Shown here in pieces: positions 44,941 to 57,623 of a stretch of 64,000 nucleotides of DNA. Every line of letters begins with the position of its first letter. Within the stretch, counting starts at the first letter, position 1. The stretch is from Agriotes lineatus (lineage: Eukaryota; Arthropoda; Insecta; Coleoptera; Elateridae). The translations under genes and the position numbers were made by a program. The stretch lies in NCBI GenBank assembly GCA_940337035.1, contig CALNHX010001044.1, forward strand, positions 186,001 to 250,000. Direction: 5' to 3'. The notes beneath the pieces are model-generated. The model made no database searches. It saw only the letters and a program-made list of their open reading frames with translations, and was not told the origin of the DNA.

Positions 44941-46760
44941 TTTATCCGCGCTCAGTGAATATTATGGTGATGGTCATGGTGAATAATATAGGGCCCAATA
45001 TGGATCAGTAGGGAACACCAGCATTAACGTGTCGAGTCGTAGAGAGTTGTGTTTCGTACTGGGGAGGTTCTTTCAGTAAGGAATGATCTGATTATACAAC
45101 GGAGGTAAGGAGGTGTGTTGATAGCCGCTTTAAATATTAATCCATTCGTCTAGACACTATTAAAGGCTTGTGTCACATCTAAAAATGTCACCACTGTATG
45201 CATTTTTTTTTCATACCCTTCCCCAATATTCTCCGCAATTTTCAGTATCCGATTATTGGTCGAATGTGAGGTTTTGAAGCCGAATTGTTGAGGTGGAAAA
45301 ATATGGTTTAGATCTAGGAATTGGTTTAAACGAAACTCTTTCAAGGAAGTTGGACACAGTGGAGAGCAGGGCGATAGTGTGCTGGGTTATTATGTTGTTT
45401 TCCATGTTTTGGGAACATTAGAATCACAGCATGTTTTCATGTGGTAGGAAAATATGCTAGTTTTTAGGCAAGTGTTGAATACAGCTGTCAGGGATGCAAT
45501 GAATTTGGTAGATAGATTTTTGAGAAGTATGTTGAGTATTAGATCAATTTCTGGTGCCTTCTTATTTTTTAGAAGTTTGATGTATTGTTTGACTTCCGAT
45601 GTTTGTTCTATTCGACTGATGTGATGTATGTTCCTCGCATCGTCTGTTGTGGTGAAGGTTTTCTCTAAATGCTTTGCAAATATTTCTCATTTTCCTTTGT
45701 CATCCGAATAAGTGCCAATATTGGTTTGCAGTGACGGGACAATCACTGGTCGTCTTAAACTCTTTTTTATTGCTCTCCACATGTTTGGGTCCCCAGGGTC
45801 GAGAGATTCTATGTAGTGATTGTAAGAGTTAATTGTTTTTCCCTAATGAGGTCTGTTAGGTCAGCGGGAGGTATCTGGCAACTATTTGTTCTACAAGGTG
45901 AGGTGATTGTTGTGGCTAGTCGACTGTCCAGTTAACTGGTCCGTGTATTAATTTGGGGATTTGGGATTAGAATATGCTGAATGTTTTAGGGTGAAGATAA
46001 CAGGCCTGTGATCAGAGTCAAGCTCTGTTAGAACGATTTGAGTTATTAGGTGAGTAAGATTTTTGTGGACTATTATGTCGAGAATATGAGGTAGATAGTC
46101 AGTCCTATATAGAAAATATGTATATTCGCTCGCAGCGGAGATTTGTAGAGCCAGTTGGAAAGCTATATTTTCAGTATTTGTTGCCATTTAGGAACAACAT
46201 TGGAATTAAGAACATGATAAAGTTGTGATGAGTGGATTATTGTTGTTGGCAGTAGTCTTGCTAAATTAGCGGTGCCGAGATTGTTCCTAGTTGCTTTAGC
46301 ATACGACATTTTAGCGGTAATGTTTCCAGTTATAGAGGCATTAGAGTAGAGAAGGATAGTTTTCTGTTTAGGTTTCTAATGTAAACACATCCCCTATAAA
46401 TGTCGGAGCGCTCGCCACCCCAGTTCACACATTGAGGCTTATCTTGGCCTTTGAGTTTTTTACATTCACTATAATGATGATCCTCTGTGCATTTAACACA
46501 GCGTGGGAGAAGGCGGCAATCATTTTTGGTGTATCCCACATGTTGGGATGTCATTCCTTTTTCGTCGTGGTTCGGCAATGCAATGTAGTAGCCTAGTTAG
46601 GTTGGTGATTTCTTTGGCTTGTGTTGTTTTTTCGAATTGGATGACAACGAGTGGCATTGACTTTTTTGGGCTATCTACTATCCGGGTGGTTTTAGTGACT
46701 GGGACATTTCATATTGTAACACCTGGACCCTTCTTTTTAAGGGATTAATTATTAATTTAC
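44940..46760 (-). pseudogene. Degenerate Jockey-type LINE (ORF1 and ORF2 remnants)
   Basis: In minus sense, ORF1 zinc knuckles at 46330-46578 ('CVKCTEDHHYSEC', 'CVNWGGERSDIYRGC', where Trp replaces the second Cys) lead to endonuclease remnants at 45948-46187 ('TYFLYRTDYLPHILDII', 'LDSDHRPVIF'). Reverse transcriptase remnants follow at 45150-45344 ('FPPQQFGFKTSHST', 'VTFLDVTQAFNSV') and a broken 'GVP..P' motif near 45010. It resembles the 10.7-14.8 kb element but is much older. Confidence 0.82.
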
Positions 46761-46769
46761 CTCGGATAA

Positions 46770-48275
46770 GCTCATTAGTCGGAGTTCAAACGTACATTTC
46801 AGCCACCATACGAAGTTAACAAATACTCAAACAGAATTTCCTGTATACACTTTTATTTGTTTTAACTATGTACAAAATAATAAAGCATGAATTAACGAAA
46901 ATAGGAGACTTTCAATCAATTTGACATTTAATAACAATAACGGCGCGAGCTGCCCCTTCGTATGCCGCAACCCATCTCGCATGCGGATGAAAATGGACGT
47001 CGACGGCTGGAGAGGCTCACTTCGGGCGTTTCGGGCCTGTTTGGTACTCTCGCACTTACGTGGACCCGCGCAGTGGCCGCGTCGCAGAAAATAGCTGTCA
47101 AAGTTCACGCCTCGTGCTTCTGTAAACAATCAACAAATTAAATCTATCAATACACTTTTTCCACCCTTTCCGGGTGACGACAATAGGTTGAATTAGAACC
47201 CCGGGAGGGACGCCGTACAGCGGCGTGATCACGGGATGATTTAACAAAGCCCCGTGGTTCTCGTAAATATGTTTGTGGAAGCCTGCACGTTCCTGATATC
47301 GGTGAGACCGGCGACGTGCCGCAATTTTCAACAATTAACAGGTAAATTTACATTTACTTTGCAAGAGTGATATGTTTCTATTCGGCCGGCTGAATGCCTA
47401 ATTTTTCAATGTAACGGTAGCCAACGTTTATGAATTTACAGGGGTTTCGGCGAGCTCGCAAAATTCTAGTTCGAGCGGTGCAGGCACTCGATTTCAAAGC
47501 GGCTCAAAATGTATCGGGCTTTATTTAATTAGGGCCGTATATTTCGGCTGGGGAGAATTGATGACATCTAGATATTTATTTTGGCAAGCCACTAGGTCAA
47601 ACCACGATAAACAGAGAACAGCCAAGCGGGTTTTCACCACTGAGTCGAATTCCGTTTATTGGCGACTGCGAGATGTTTCCCAAAATAATTCACTAGGTCA
47701 AATCTACTCTCGGGGAAGTTAACTAACTAATAAGTTATTGACATCCAGGCGGGTTTTCACCACTGGGTCGAAACAACTTATTATCTAGCTTGCTAAGTTC
47801 GGTCGGGTGTGATCTCCTGAAGGGAGCTGGTGCTAGCATGAAAAATCTCTCTTAAGTCGGACGGGACGGTCAGGATTGGGGATTTGGGACTGGGGAAATC
47901 TGTATGGAAGGTCTTGGAGTCGGAAGGGAAAGTCTCGTGGAATCTCTTGGAAATCTCTCTGCAACTGGTTTTATAGGTCTTGCAAAGTTTCTAGGAGGGG
48001 AGGAACGGCGCGCGTCTCGCCTTTGTTCGCGCTGTTGTCACGGGCGGAACTGTCTTATCTTACTGGAACACACCGAATTCTTGATAACGCGAAAGGTCGG
48101 CGACGTTTAAATTTGCAAATATTATTTAATATTAAATTACTCAAATTGAAACGGGAGCTAGCGTTACAATATTACCGCCGAGATTCCTGCGTCTTTAGGG
48201 TTCCAACAGATGTAGCAGTTAGCTTTGTGATGATCATAGTACTTAGTGAGGTTTCTGTAGTTGTTGATGTTCGTT
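46770..48275. other. Unassigned stretch with short direct repeats
   Basis: No gene was recognised. The string gcgggttttcaccact.ggtcgaa occurs at 47626-47649 and 47749-47772, and cactaggtcaaa at 47590-47601 and 47691-47702. This may be the regulatory part of an LTR, but no partner LTR was seen. Frames at 46866-47129, 47098-47334 and 47876-48277 lack domains. Confidence 0.4.
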
Positions 48276-49100
48276 AAATTGATTCTTAACTGGTTGCCTC
48301 TCTATGTCGTGATAAAATTTTGCTTTACTATGTTTGTTGGTGCAGTAGGTTCTGTTAATTGTGAAAGCTGATCCCAGATACTTGGCTTCATATGCTTGAG
48401 GGATTGATTTATTCTGGAAGGTAATGTCGATCTTTTCATCGTGAAGGCGACCTGTACTGATTTACCATCGCTCACATACTCGCTCGACACATATCGATCA
48501 GGATTAAATAGGTTTGTAGTCTTTTTGACGCTGCCGCTGGGTTATTATTGCTGACAATGATCGCTGTGTCATCAACAAATGTTCTCGTGTCCGTTTGTTA
48601 GGTGGTTGGTAAATCAGAAGTAAAAAATAAGTACATTAACGGCACCAGAACACTGCCCTGGGAAACTCCTGCTTTTATTTGTTTTATTTAAGATTAATTA
48701 ATTGTAGATCTTTGAAAACAACAATAGGAAATATAAGACTGAAATATTTGATAGTATTGGTGAGGGAATAAGTTCTTTAACTTGTCCAACAGACCTCGAT
48801 GCCACACTGTGTCGAAGGTCTGGCTCATATCCAGAAACACTGTTGCACAACAAATGTTCTATTCGAGTGCTGTCCGGGCTATATTTATTAAATGGCGAAT
48901 TGTTGTATTGTGGAGTATTGATAACGAAAGCCAAACTGACGATTTGGCATCCAGTCTTGCAGAGTTTTCGTTTATACTTTTTAGAGCTATTTTATGTTTA
49001 CAGGGCAACAGACTGATACGACGGTAGAATTTTATTTCATTAGAGGGCTTGCCAGACTTGAGAATAATAAGGATAATTTAAGCGAATTCTAGTTCCAGCG
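48276..49100 (-). pseudogene. Degenerate Jockey-type reverse transcriptase fragment
   Basis: Minus-strand codons across several frames read 'TVFLDMSQTFDTVWHRGL' (near 48800) and 'SRSFPGQCSGAVNVL' (where GVPQGSVLGP is expected). Frame 48302-48490 holds the following region. Many stops. Confidence 0.65.
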
Positions 49101-49539
49101 GTTAATCTCAAAGGGAGTATACTGTATTAAAGAGTATTTGAATGCACTGAAGTCTTTTCCCTGGCAGTTGCTTTAACATAATGCCGGTTATATGATCACG
49201 TTGTAATAACCTAGATTTCTGCAATATTTTTGACCTTGAAACTTCTGTTCTGAATAGATACAATTTTGTCAAATAGCGATATCCAATTATTCGCTCTTAA
49301 TGGTAGCTACAGAAGATCGAAGGTTTATTTAAATATTCGAGTAAACACAGAGAACAAAACTGCGGAAAAAAATACATCCATTGTTCTTATAGATACATAC
49401 AATATTTTTAAATTTATAAATAATTCTACAATTTTTGTATATATAATAAATAAATAAATTTCTTCGGGGGGCCTGGGCAAGCTACCAGTCTGAGAGTTGT
49501 GATGATTTGGACAGTGCGGTGGCGTCTGATACTAGATTA

Positions 49540-49960
49540 TCGATTTTCTTCAGGTCCTAATACTGATAGGAGTAGAGGAAGATCCCATTTGCCCAATATG
49601 TGGGAGGGATGAGGAAACGTTCTTTCACTACTTCGGAAAATGCGAGGTGTACCAGTGGCTGAGGTATAGGAGGGAGCAGCTACGCTTCGAATAGAAGCGT
49701 TGAACTCCCTATCCTGGGCCGATATTCTGATCTTGATTAGAAAATCAGGAAGGTTTAAGCAGGAAGAGAACGATAATGATAATGGTTGGCAAGAAGGGCC
49801 TATGGTGGCCTACTTGCCAGACTTCGGTTTCCCCACAACTACACTTCACAGCGTAGCGGCGAAGGCTGCAACTAAAATATTGATCTGTATCTCATCCTCT
49901 CACCTTCTTTGTGTGGAGGGAAGGGTTTATTATAATTTTGTCTAGAGGATTCCACGTTCA
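49540..49960 (+). pseudogene. LINE C-terminal fragment with zinc-binding motif
   Basis: The plus strand reads 'LIGVEEDPICPICGRDEETFFHYFGKC' in pieces. The CX2C...HX4C motif sits at the C-terminus of LOA, R1 and related LINEs. A stop follows shortly. Its clade is not certain. It is in the opposite sense to the neighbouring Jockey fragments. Confidence 0.6.
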
Positions 49961-50825
49961 ACCGAACGATTAGTGTGCAAAATTGGTTGTCCGATTTTTA
50001 AAAGTTTCAGGTACTTTAATGGTGACTTTAAACTTTAATATGGCCCGCAGGGGGACGTTCCTCTCTTTAAGTGGGATTGTGTTAGTGACTCAAGCTCGTA
50101 GGGAACTATTTTTAACTGGTAGGTTAGACCTAAGAACTGTTTTCAGCAAAGAATGCGTCGAAGCAAATGTTTTCTTTTTTCCAGAGACGTGGGGGGGTGG
50201 CTACTAACTAATCCCCAGGTGTCAAAAAACGCCGAAACAACTGTTAGGGTCGTAGAGGTAAACAATTACTGGATTCAGGATTCACCGCCAAAGCTCCGGC
50301 TACTTGAACATAAACCTCATTAGCACCGATGCCAGGTTATAAGAGGGGTTTGTAGGAAGGAATCCCGCGACAGATAACTGACGAGCGGGATTGGGTTACG
50401 AGAGCAAAGGGTACGATTGTAGTTCCAATTGAAAAGTGTCGGACTAGCGGCGAGAACGACGGCGGTCTTAGAGCGCAGGTTTGCTCTGCAGGTTCTGAAG
50501 GCATCAAGCCCCTTCGGAGCTTTCAGGCTCCGTTGCCGGATTTGAGTCATCTCCAGGAGCGAGGCAACTCGCTTAAATAATTTTTACTATCTTGTGGAGC
50601 GCTTGGGGAGAAGTGTAATGTCGTGATAAAGACACAGGCGTACGTGAGCTATCAGGATGTGTGTTTCCATTAGAATTTTGAAGTGACACCAAAGGTCAAC
50701 GCGGGACACATGCAAAATCCAGCATTTTACCTTGTTTTGAATTTTATCACGAGCCGAGGGTTAAGAAAAACGCCGAATGTGACGGGAGATTAATTGCGTT
50801 TTTTAATTAATTTGAGCCAGGAAAA
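49961..50825. other. Unassigned, possibly the LINE 3' UTR
   Basis: Non-coding sequence downstream of the LINE tail with no conserved motif identified. The frame at 50320-50550 has no recognisable domain. Confidence 0.35.
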
Positions 50826-50829
50826 CGTC

Positions 50830-51740
50830 CCAATGCCCTAGTGATTTTTTGTTGTTTACCCTTATTTCTTCATCTGATATTTGTTTGATAGTAAAGTTTC
50901 GTAGAGATGGAGATAATTGTAGTGGAATCTGTAGGCTTTGTTCAATTTCTTGGCAAACTTCTTCTAAATGTGCCTTAAATATTTATGCTAAATGTTCTGC
51001 GAAAGCCTCCGCTTTTTCCTTCTCCGATCTTGCTCAGTTGCTTGCTTAGTATTTCAAAGCAGATAGGTGCCCTGTTGGTTGTTTAAGACCTTGGGTCCTC
51101 CAAATGTCATAGAGAGCCCGGTTATGTAAGTTTGAAAGATTTCGTTTTCGATTTATTTTAGTTTGTTTCTTAGTTTATTATGTGGTTTGTTAAACCTTGT
51201 TCTGTTTGCCATCTGTTTCTCGCTCCTCCTTTTCCCTCACTAGTTCCATAACTTCATTAGGGATGTTCGGTAAATTAGTTTTTATTTTGCTAAGTTACAG
51301 AGTAGCATGTCATTCTGCTTCCTGTATGATCGTTATTAAGTGATGTGTGGCAGTGTCGTTTCTCTGATGATTTTAGTCTCAGGTTTAAGTTTATATGTTC
51401 ATTCATGTGTTCTTTAAACGTCTCCCAATGGGTTTTTCTGTTGCTAAGGGTGGGTTTGGGTTCTTTGTATATCACTGTCGCACTTAGTTGTTAGCACCGG
51501 GTGTGATCGAATGACAGATTGTAGTTCGAAATGACTTTCATATAATTTACTGCAAGGCCCTTGACAATGAAAAAATCTAATAGATCAGGGATTTTCCTAG
51601 GATCCCATTGCCAGTATGTTGGGCTGCTCGTGGAAAGAAAGTTATAGTTATATGTTGTTTTAAAGTTATATAGTTTTATGCCTTTCGTTATAGTTAATCA
51701 TGAGCCCCAGTGGGCGTGCTTAGCATTAAAGTCCTCGCCC
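50830..51740 (-). pseudogene. Degenerate Jockey-type LINE ORF2 fragment (second subfamily)
   Basis: In minus sense the end of the endonuclease reads 'GEDFNAKHAHWGS' (51710), then 'SPTYWQWDPRKIPDLLDFFI' (51590). Next come 'THWETFKEHMNEHINLN' (51290-51475) and, near 51010, 'EKAEAFAEHLA'. The order is that of Jockey-clade ORF2 between endonuclease and reverse transcriptase. It breaks off before the reverse transcriptase. Confidence 0.75.
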
Positions 51741-53482
51741 ATTGTAAACCTCTGATCATGATATCGAAGAATGGTTGTAGCTTTTGCTTTGTAATGTGCT
51801 GTTACCGCACGAAAAACTTTTGCCGACATAAACGGGAAATATACCTAGAATACGCGACCCTAACTCCGTTACGGTGTACGGTAACAAAAGGTTGCTCCCG
51901 CTAGAATTCAGGCGAGAAGGCGGGTTCTTGACGACCTTTGAAATTAGGGCGGCAATCCGATAAGCGAGGTAAAAAATGTTAAAAATTGATGCGCCACCAC
52001 ATTCGGACTAGATCGGGAAAACAAAATCAGCAACACAAGTGAACGCACTCTGAATGTGGAAGTAAGTGTTTCACCTTTTGACTTCTACCTTAGCACAGCT
52101 TGAGGCGGCGACTGCACAGCTGAATTGGACCTACCTTTCGTACACTTGCTTACAATCATCTGGTTTCCTGTACATTAAAACAAAACATAAATATTCATGC
52201 AAATATCAATAACGAACATACGTAACGAACAATAAACTCTATTAAAATAACAAAAATATGTATATGACAATGAACATGAAAATGTTTACTGGTTACAGTT
52301 AAAAATAATAGGCCAAAGGGGTTAGTTAGGTTAAATTAAACCCAGCGCGGTAAAATTACAATCAAACGGTAAGACTACATTCCCAACAATAACATCTTTA
52401 AATACTTGGCAAAAGGACTACGTTACATGATCACAATTAGCAACAATTACTCCAATAATGGTACAACAACGTTTACTTGAACTTAAAGCGCAAAACAACA
52501 TGTAGACAATAAAACTTGACCGTATTGTTCAACATCTTACGAGTTAAATTAACCAAAGGCCCAATTTGTCAAAACAACACGTCAAAAATCACTTCACTAT
52601 AAAGTTATCGGTATTACACGCACTAGGAACTAACAAATACCTAATAGAAAGTCAGATGTTCTGAATTACGTTGTTATTGTCCAGCTGCAGATCGCATCCC
52701 AAGCCATTGCCACGAAATGCAAACAGGAACTACTGGGAAACCACATGAAGGAGCTATAATCGAGCGGAAGAGCGGCGTTACATCCTCATACGAGTAAAAA
52801 TGAAGCACCTTTATGATAAGCAGGTTCGGTATGACGACTTAGGGCTCCATTACACTGGTAAGTTTAGCACACGGTTGAGATATCCACGGATAACATAGGA
52901 GGAGCATATTGCTGGACCACTGTGGTCATATATCTTTAAACAATGCATTGCGCTTAAAATAATAGGTCTGACATTTATAATGTCTGCTGTTAATTCTTCT
53001 CTGGTTAAATTGTACAAATTACAATTGAAAATAAATGAGAAAGGGTTGTAAATGCTCCACTTTAATAAGTACCTTGAGAACGTTTTACTGTTTATATATA
53101 TTGTTATAAATAACGAATATCTGGACAACTGTTGAAATAAAGACATTTTGAATTGATCTGTATGTAGAAAATGCTAAGAGCTATCCACAAATTGTTTTCA
53201 GCGATCAATTGTTTTCGAAAAAGTAACCAAGTAAATTCACAAAAAAGAGCCAACCTGCGTCAAATAGCTAAGTTAGTAAATCGATAGCTACTAGAACGCA
53301 GATTGACTGATACCTTGCTCCACCACATTTATCGTGTGGGCCGAACTAGCTCTATTCGATGCTTTTTAGGTCGTGGATTATGGCTCCCTGTAAGTAGTTT
53401 CAAAACACAATATGGGCGCCAGGAATCAAAGTGATTCCGAAAAGAATAACTCAACAACAGTTAATAGTAATTTACGTTACAA
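51741..53482. other. Unassigned AT-rich sequence
   Basis: No recognised gene. The 98-codon minus-strand frame at 52850-53146 is hydrophobic in its first half but has no family I recognise. Confidence 0.4.
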
Positions 53483-53583
53483 GACCGGAATGTAGTGTTT
53501 TGCAAGTCGAGCCAAATAGATTCCAGGGAGAGCCGTAGGCGAGCCCTGGAAGCTTGAAGAGACCTGCAAAACACTTTCCGGTC
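53483..53583. repeat. Foldback with 'gccgtaggcgag' loop
   Basis: gaccggaatgtagtgttttgca (53483-53504) pairs with tgcaaaacactttccggtc (53565-53583). An inner stem ttccaggg/ccctggaa closes around 'agagccgtaggcgag'. The same architecture and a related loop motif recur at 60425-60555. Confidence 0.75.
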
Positions 53584-53726
53584 ATGTATCGTACAATATT
53601 TTTTTACACCCGAGTCCATACCCTCAAACGTGAGAATTTACCATCAAAAACTCAAAAAAATATGACTTAGTATCTATTATTAGTCTTATCTAAACAATAA
53701 CACACACTTAATTCCATAGTAACGAA

Positions 53727-53772
53727 GGCATCAGGGACCGGCAAACAAAAGATTTTACCGGTCCCTGATGCC
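53727..53772. repeat. Perfect 15-bp hairpin
   Basis: ggcatcagggaccgg (53727-53741) is exactly complementary to 53758-53772, with a 16-nt loop. It lies 145 bp from the foldback above and may belong to the same element. Confidence 0.8.
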
Positions 53773-56045
53773 CGTTTTTCGATCTTGAACGGCAAAACGT
53801 TACTTTCTGGCGAAAACATTCTCCAGAAACCGCATATTTTCTGGTCAGTCGTAAAAAATAGCGTTTATTAAATGTGAAAATGTGTTAATCATCAAAACAG
53901 TGTAGGTAATTCGTTTGTAAAATAGTTTAAATTACAGTGTAACGTAGAAAAATTTCAGTAAAGGTTTCCACACTCATAACTCGAAGGAACCCCTTTTTGG
54001 GTTTTTAGTCAATTAAACTTGTCGCTTTAATTGAGAGATGTGCACATCGCTGTCAGTTAAAAACCTTAATTTCAGGTCACCGATACCCTAAAGCGTGAGT
54101 GCGCCTTTTACAATAAAGTTGAAATTATAAATTCTGTAATTATGGGTAAGAAATTATTGAAACCCTAATATTATGCGAGATATCGTGTATACGTTAATAA
54201 TGTCTAACTCGTCATGTACTGGCGTCGCAATTAAATTAAAGCCACCACACTAAGCTTCTGGAATCAGAAAACTCTTGAGAGATAGCGCCGGCAGTGAGTT
54301 GCCATACGTGGAATTTTCCAAAATCGACAGGATATCTGCACGTAGTGCTATCGATTCAGCTGCTGGATTCTGGACGTGGAAAGAGGCTTGCATTCATCGC
54401 CCGCCGCCGGAGCAAAGCAAAATTGTAGCGTAATATTCTCTGGGAAAATAATTATTGGGACAAAACGCCGGTCACCAATAACTGCAATAAAAGAGCTAAA
54501 AGCGGCCAATTAATATGGGAATAACAAAATGTGGAAGTCCATCATACCTGATTTATTTTCAGCTCTCGAAACAAAATGCTTAATTAAGCACAAGGTGGGT
54601 CTCTCCGAAATTAGCGTGCGGCTAAGTCGAGTCGCCGAAGAAGAATGAGCTCAAGCCACAAGAAGACATAACATCAACCTGATACAGGTACAAAATGAGC
54701 GGAACCGCGAAATGCAAGCCGATTACAATCCAAATAAAAATATACATGTTAGGCCTGAAATAATTTGGTAAATTGAGGAAACAATTAAGCGGAGCGAAAA
54801 ATGGCTTCAGTAAATGTGTAATGAGCTTTTTCTATCTATAATATTTAAGGTATTTCCCATAAGAACGCGCCAAAAATGAGACATGCTGCACATTTACGCA
54901 ACATTCAAAGGTTGGGCTGTGTGTCATCTTTGTTTTTACTATAAAATGATGTCGAAAGTTTAAAGATGAAGTCATCTATAATGACATGACACATGCACTA
55001 GCCGAATATGATTATTATTATTATTATTATTAGTAACTAAATATAAGGGTAGAGGTAGAACAGATGCAAGTAAAAGTAAACCTAAATATTATGAACAAGA
55101 GTCGTATCTATTCTTGAAAGCATTAAAACGCTTGGAGCGTTTAATTTAGTTTGAATATGCGTAGCACATATTTTATGTATTAAGTAATAGATGTTTGTAG
55201 TATACATTTAAATGAATATATGGCTGACAATTTCTAAGTATCAGCAAACATTAAATTGTAACTCAATTCGGGAAAATGGCTCATGGAACTTTCACAAGTT
55301 CTAAATAGCATAAGTTGTTTTCAAAAGCATCTACAACTGTAATGTACAGGGTGTTTCTGTTTTTCCCGCAATTTTGTTTCGACAGTAAATGTCACTAAAA
55401 AAAATTGATATGGACTCATCTTTCCTCTTCTTCCACTCCTTAACAGGTTACAAGGATTTAAAAAACAGTTTTTATCGCTTTATAAAATTTGTCAAAGATT
55501 AGAAGATATACCTATTAAATACAAATTTGGTATACTCCAATATCTAATACTGGCACCATCCGACGGCGTAGATTTTCAAAACCAAACTATTCAAACAAAA
55601 GAAAAATGTTCCTGCAATTGTTCGAGAATGTTTTAAAATTCACTATTTTTGCAAAAGTTCATTGCTAATTAAGCAACAAATAAATGTACGATAACTAATT
55701 ATTTGGACTGTGCAAGAGGTAACTTACCAGAACGACAATTTTGGAATTACAAAACATGAAATCATCTATTGCAGAATGAATTTTGTAAGGTGTTGCACAA
55801 TTCGAAACGATGAGCAAAATGTCTTAACTCTGCGAAGAAAGTGCAAATTTAAGGAAAGTGGGAGGGGGGATTTGGGGATTATAACAAAAGAATTTTACAG
55901 CAGGTATGAATGCTAAAGTGTACCTATTTCAGTCCTATGAATAGCAAATCTATCTAACGTTAATATTAATTAAGTTTATAACCATCGCGATTAGTAATTT
56001 TTCTAATATTGACATCGTTTGAGATATTGTGCTAATGTAAACATC
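53773..56045. other. Unassigned non-coding sequence
   Basis: No gene was recognised. It includes an (ATT)n run at 55010-55033 and a 'tacagggtgtttc' string near 55347 of the kind that opens some insect repeats, but no matching end was found. Confidence 0.4.
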
Positions 56046-56049
56046 TTTT

Positions 56050-56290
56050 CACTTCGTCTAAAAGACGAAGAAAGTATTGAAATCGCGAAAAAATCACCTT
56101 CCGAGATTTCTCTAGATCTTCACGTTTCAGGGTCCCTAGATGACGAAAAACAGGTTTTCTCAATTCTGTCTGTCTGTTGACGGTATAACTCAAAAACTAT
56201 TTGTTGGGGGAAGACAATATTTTGCATACACATTATATATCTACCTGGAATGAAACCGAGAACATTTCAAACAAATATATACAGGGTGAG
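56050..56290. repeat. Interspersed repeat with GTCTGT core, copy 2
   Basis: It shares 'agaagaaagtattg', 'agatcttcacgttt.agggtccc' and 'ttctgtctgtctgtt' in order with the copy at 1838-2515, but is shorter. Confidence 0.55.
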
Positions 56291-56490
56291 CACCTTAAAA
56301 AATAAAATTTTGTTTATTTTTTATTTAACTTACAAATAAATACAAGTAATAATTTTTGCATAGCGCAGGATTTATTCTTGCCAAAATTGAAACCCAACAG
56401 ATCCAGGATAAATGTTCTACCATACAAAAAGGAGCAACCAATAAGTAGGTTAGGTACTTCAAATGCAGCTGCGTGGCATAAATTCGAAGC

Positions 56491-56615
56491 GTCCCGATAG
56501 CTCACGAGGTAAAGGCCTGATTTAGCAGTCATGAATGGGTCGGCTCGTTCGCAGGCACCCGAATTCGAATCCCATCATGGGTATATTTTTTTATTTAAAA
56601 ATTGATGTACTTGGC
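56491..56615 (+). mobile_element. tRNA-derived SINE head
   Basis: A tRNA-like promoter: A-box-like tagctcacgagg at 56498-56509 and B-box attcgaatccc at 56563-56573, preceded by gtcccgatagc and followed by a partly complementary 'atcatggg'. The T-rich tail follows at 56583. The A-to-B spacing and weak stems argue for a SINE rather than a working tRNA. The tail is interrupted by a MITE at 56620. Confidence 0.65.
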
Positions 56616-56619
56616 ATTA

Positions 56620-56882
56620 CCAGCGTACAGATATCAAACAAGTAGAGACACTCATGCAAAATGTTGAAACCTGTCTAGAGTGCCTGGGACAGTAACTCGG
56701 GGGGTATTTCTGAGCTTGACTATCAGATGGCAGCACAAAGTTCTACCAATCAGAACTGGTTCTGCTACCAATCATGATGTGCTCAAGTAGTGGCGCCATC
56801 TGTTAGTACCATCGGAAAGTACCCCCCAGGAGCCGTTCAACCGACAGTGAGTGTCTCTACTTGTTTGATTTATGTACGCTGG
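56620..56882. mobile_element. MITE with 34-bp inverted ends and CATTA duplication
   Basis: The left end ccagcgtaca.atatcaaacaagtagagacactc is mirrored by gagtgtctctacttgtttgat..atgtacgctgg on the right. Flanks are CATTA at 56615-56619 and 56883-56887. No coding capacity was seen. The superfamily is not certain. Confidence 0.85.
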
Positions 56883-56887
56883 CATTA

Positions 56888-57010
56888 CCAAGTGTTTCCC
56901 TTCTGTTGTTTCAGTATCAGTATTATTAGAAACATGAAAATATTTTTACACCTAGTTGCCTTCGATTTTGAAAATTATTTAGTGTCACAAAGTCCACTTG
57001 ATATTTTTGC
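56888..57010 (+). mobile_element. Tail of the interrupted SINE (or linked repeat)
   Basis: The stretch 'gaaaattatttagtgtcacaa.gtcc.cttg' here (about 56970) recurs at 57335-57365, after a second T-rich segment at 57262. Both tails therefore belong to one repeat family, and the first copy was split by the MITE. The 120-codon frame at 56790-57152 overlaps these repeats and is not taken as a gene. Confidence 0.45.
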
Positions 57011-57239
57011 TTTAATTGAGATACAAGATAATAAAAATTTGCACATAGTTCAGACTACTTTGGACGAAAATTTAACTCAGCAGATACAACGTAAATGCAG
57101 AAAGAAGTGTCAACGAGAAAAGGTTCTATTTGAGACGACCGGAACGCACTGACACAAAATGTGCTCTGTAGCGCATTTAGGAATAGTGAATTCACTTGCA
57201 ATATCCCAAGAAAACGCTGAAATCGCATACGCCTATCCT

Positions 57240-57365
57240 TCGAATTCGACCAACGGTAATGTTTTTTTATTTGAAAATGTATGTAATTTATTGGAAACGT
57301 GAAGATATATAGGTAGCTTAATTTGATTTTTAAAATTATTTAGTGTCACAATGTCCGCTTGCGAG
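57240..57365 (+). mobile_element. Second copy of the SINE-type tail
   Basis: 'ttcgaattcgaccaacggtaat', then a T-rich tract, then 'attatttagtgtcacaatgtcc'. It has the same order as the repeat at 56560-56990 with the MITE removed. Confidence 0.45.
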
Positions 57366-57623
57366 GGAGGTTTTGGGTAAAGCCTTTTACAGATTTTTTA
57401 TCTTGTTTTATAAATCTTCTGATATGTCTAAGTGATATTTCTTGCTATGTTATATTGTTACATCATATAATGTAATAACAACAATGATCAAATTTCTTAA
57501 CCTTCAAAGTAGTGAAATTATTATTTTCTCATCTGCTGTGCAAAAACATGAAATTTGAAACTTACTTCCCTCAGGTTATTGCTAGATACGTACTATGTAC
57601 TTAATTATGAACTAGAACTCGTG

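Noticed and set aside
47876..48277. 133-codon plus-strand frame
   Set aside because: No domain, an unconvincing start, and it lies in repeat-rich DNA between LINE fragments.
52850..53146. 98-codon minus-strand frame considered as a chemoreceptor C-terminal exon
   Set aside because: The hydrophobic pattern alone was suggestive, but no receptor signature or splice context could be found.
56491..56582. Functional tRNA gene
   Set aside because: A- and B-box-like sequences exist, but the arms pair poorly and the spacing is too long; a T-rich SINE tail follows.
56790..57152. 120-codon plus-strand frame
   Set aside because: It starts inside a MITE and continues through a SINE-type tail, so it is most likely incidental.
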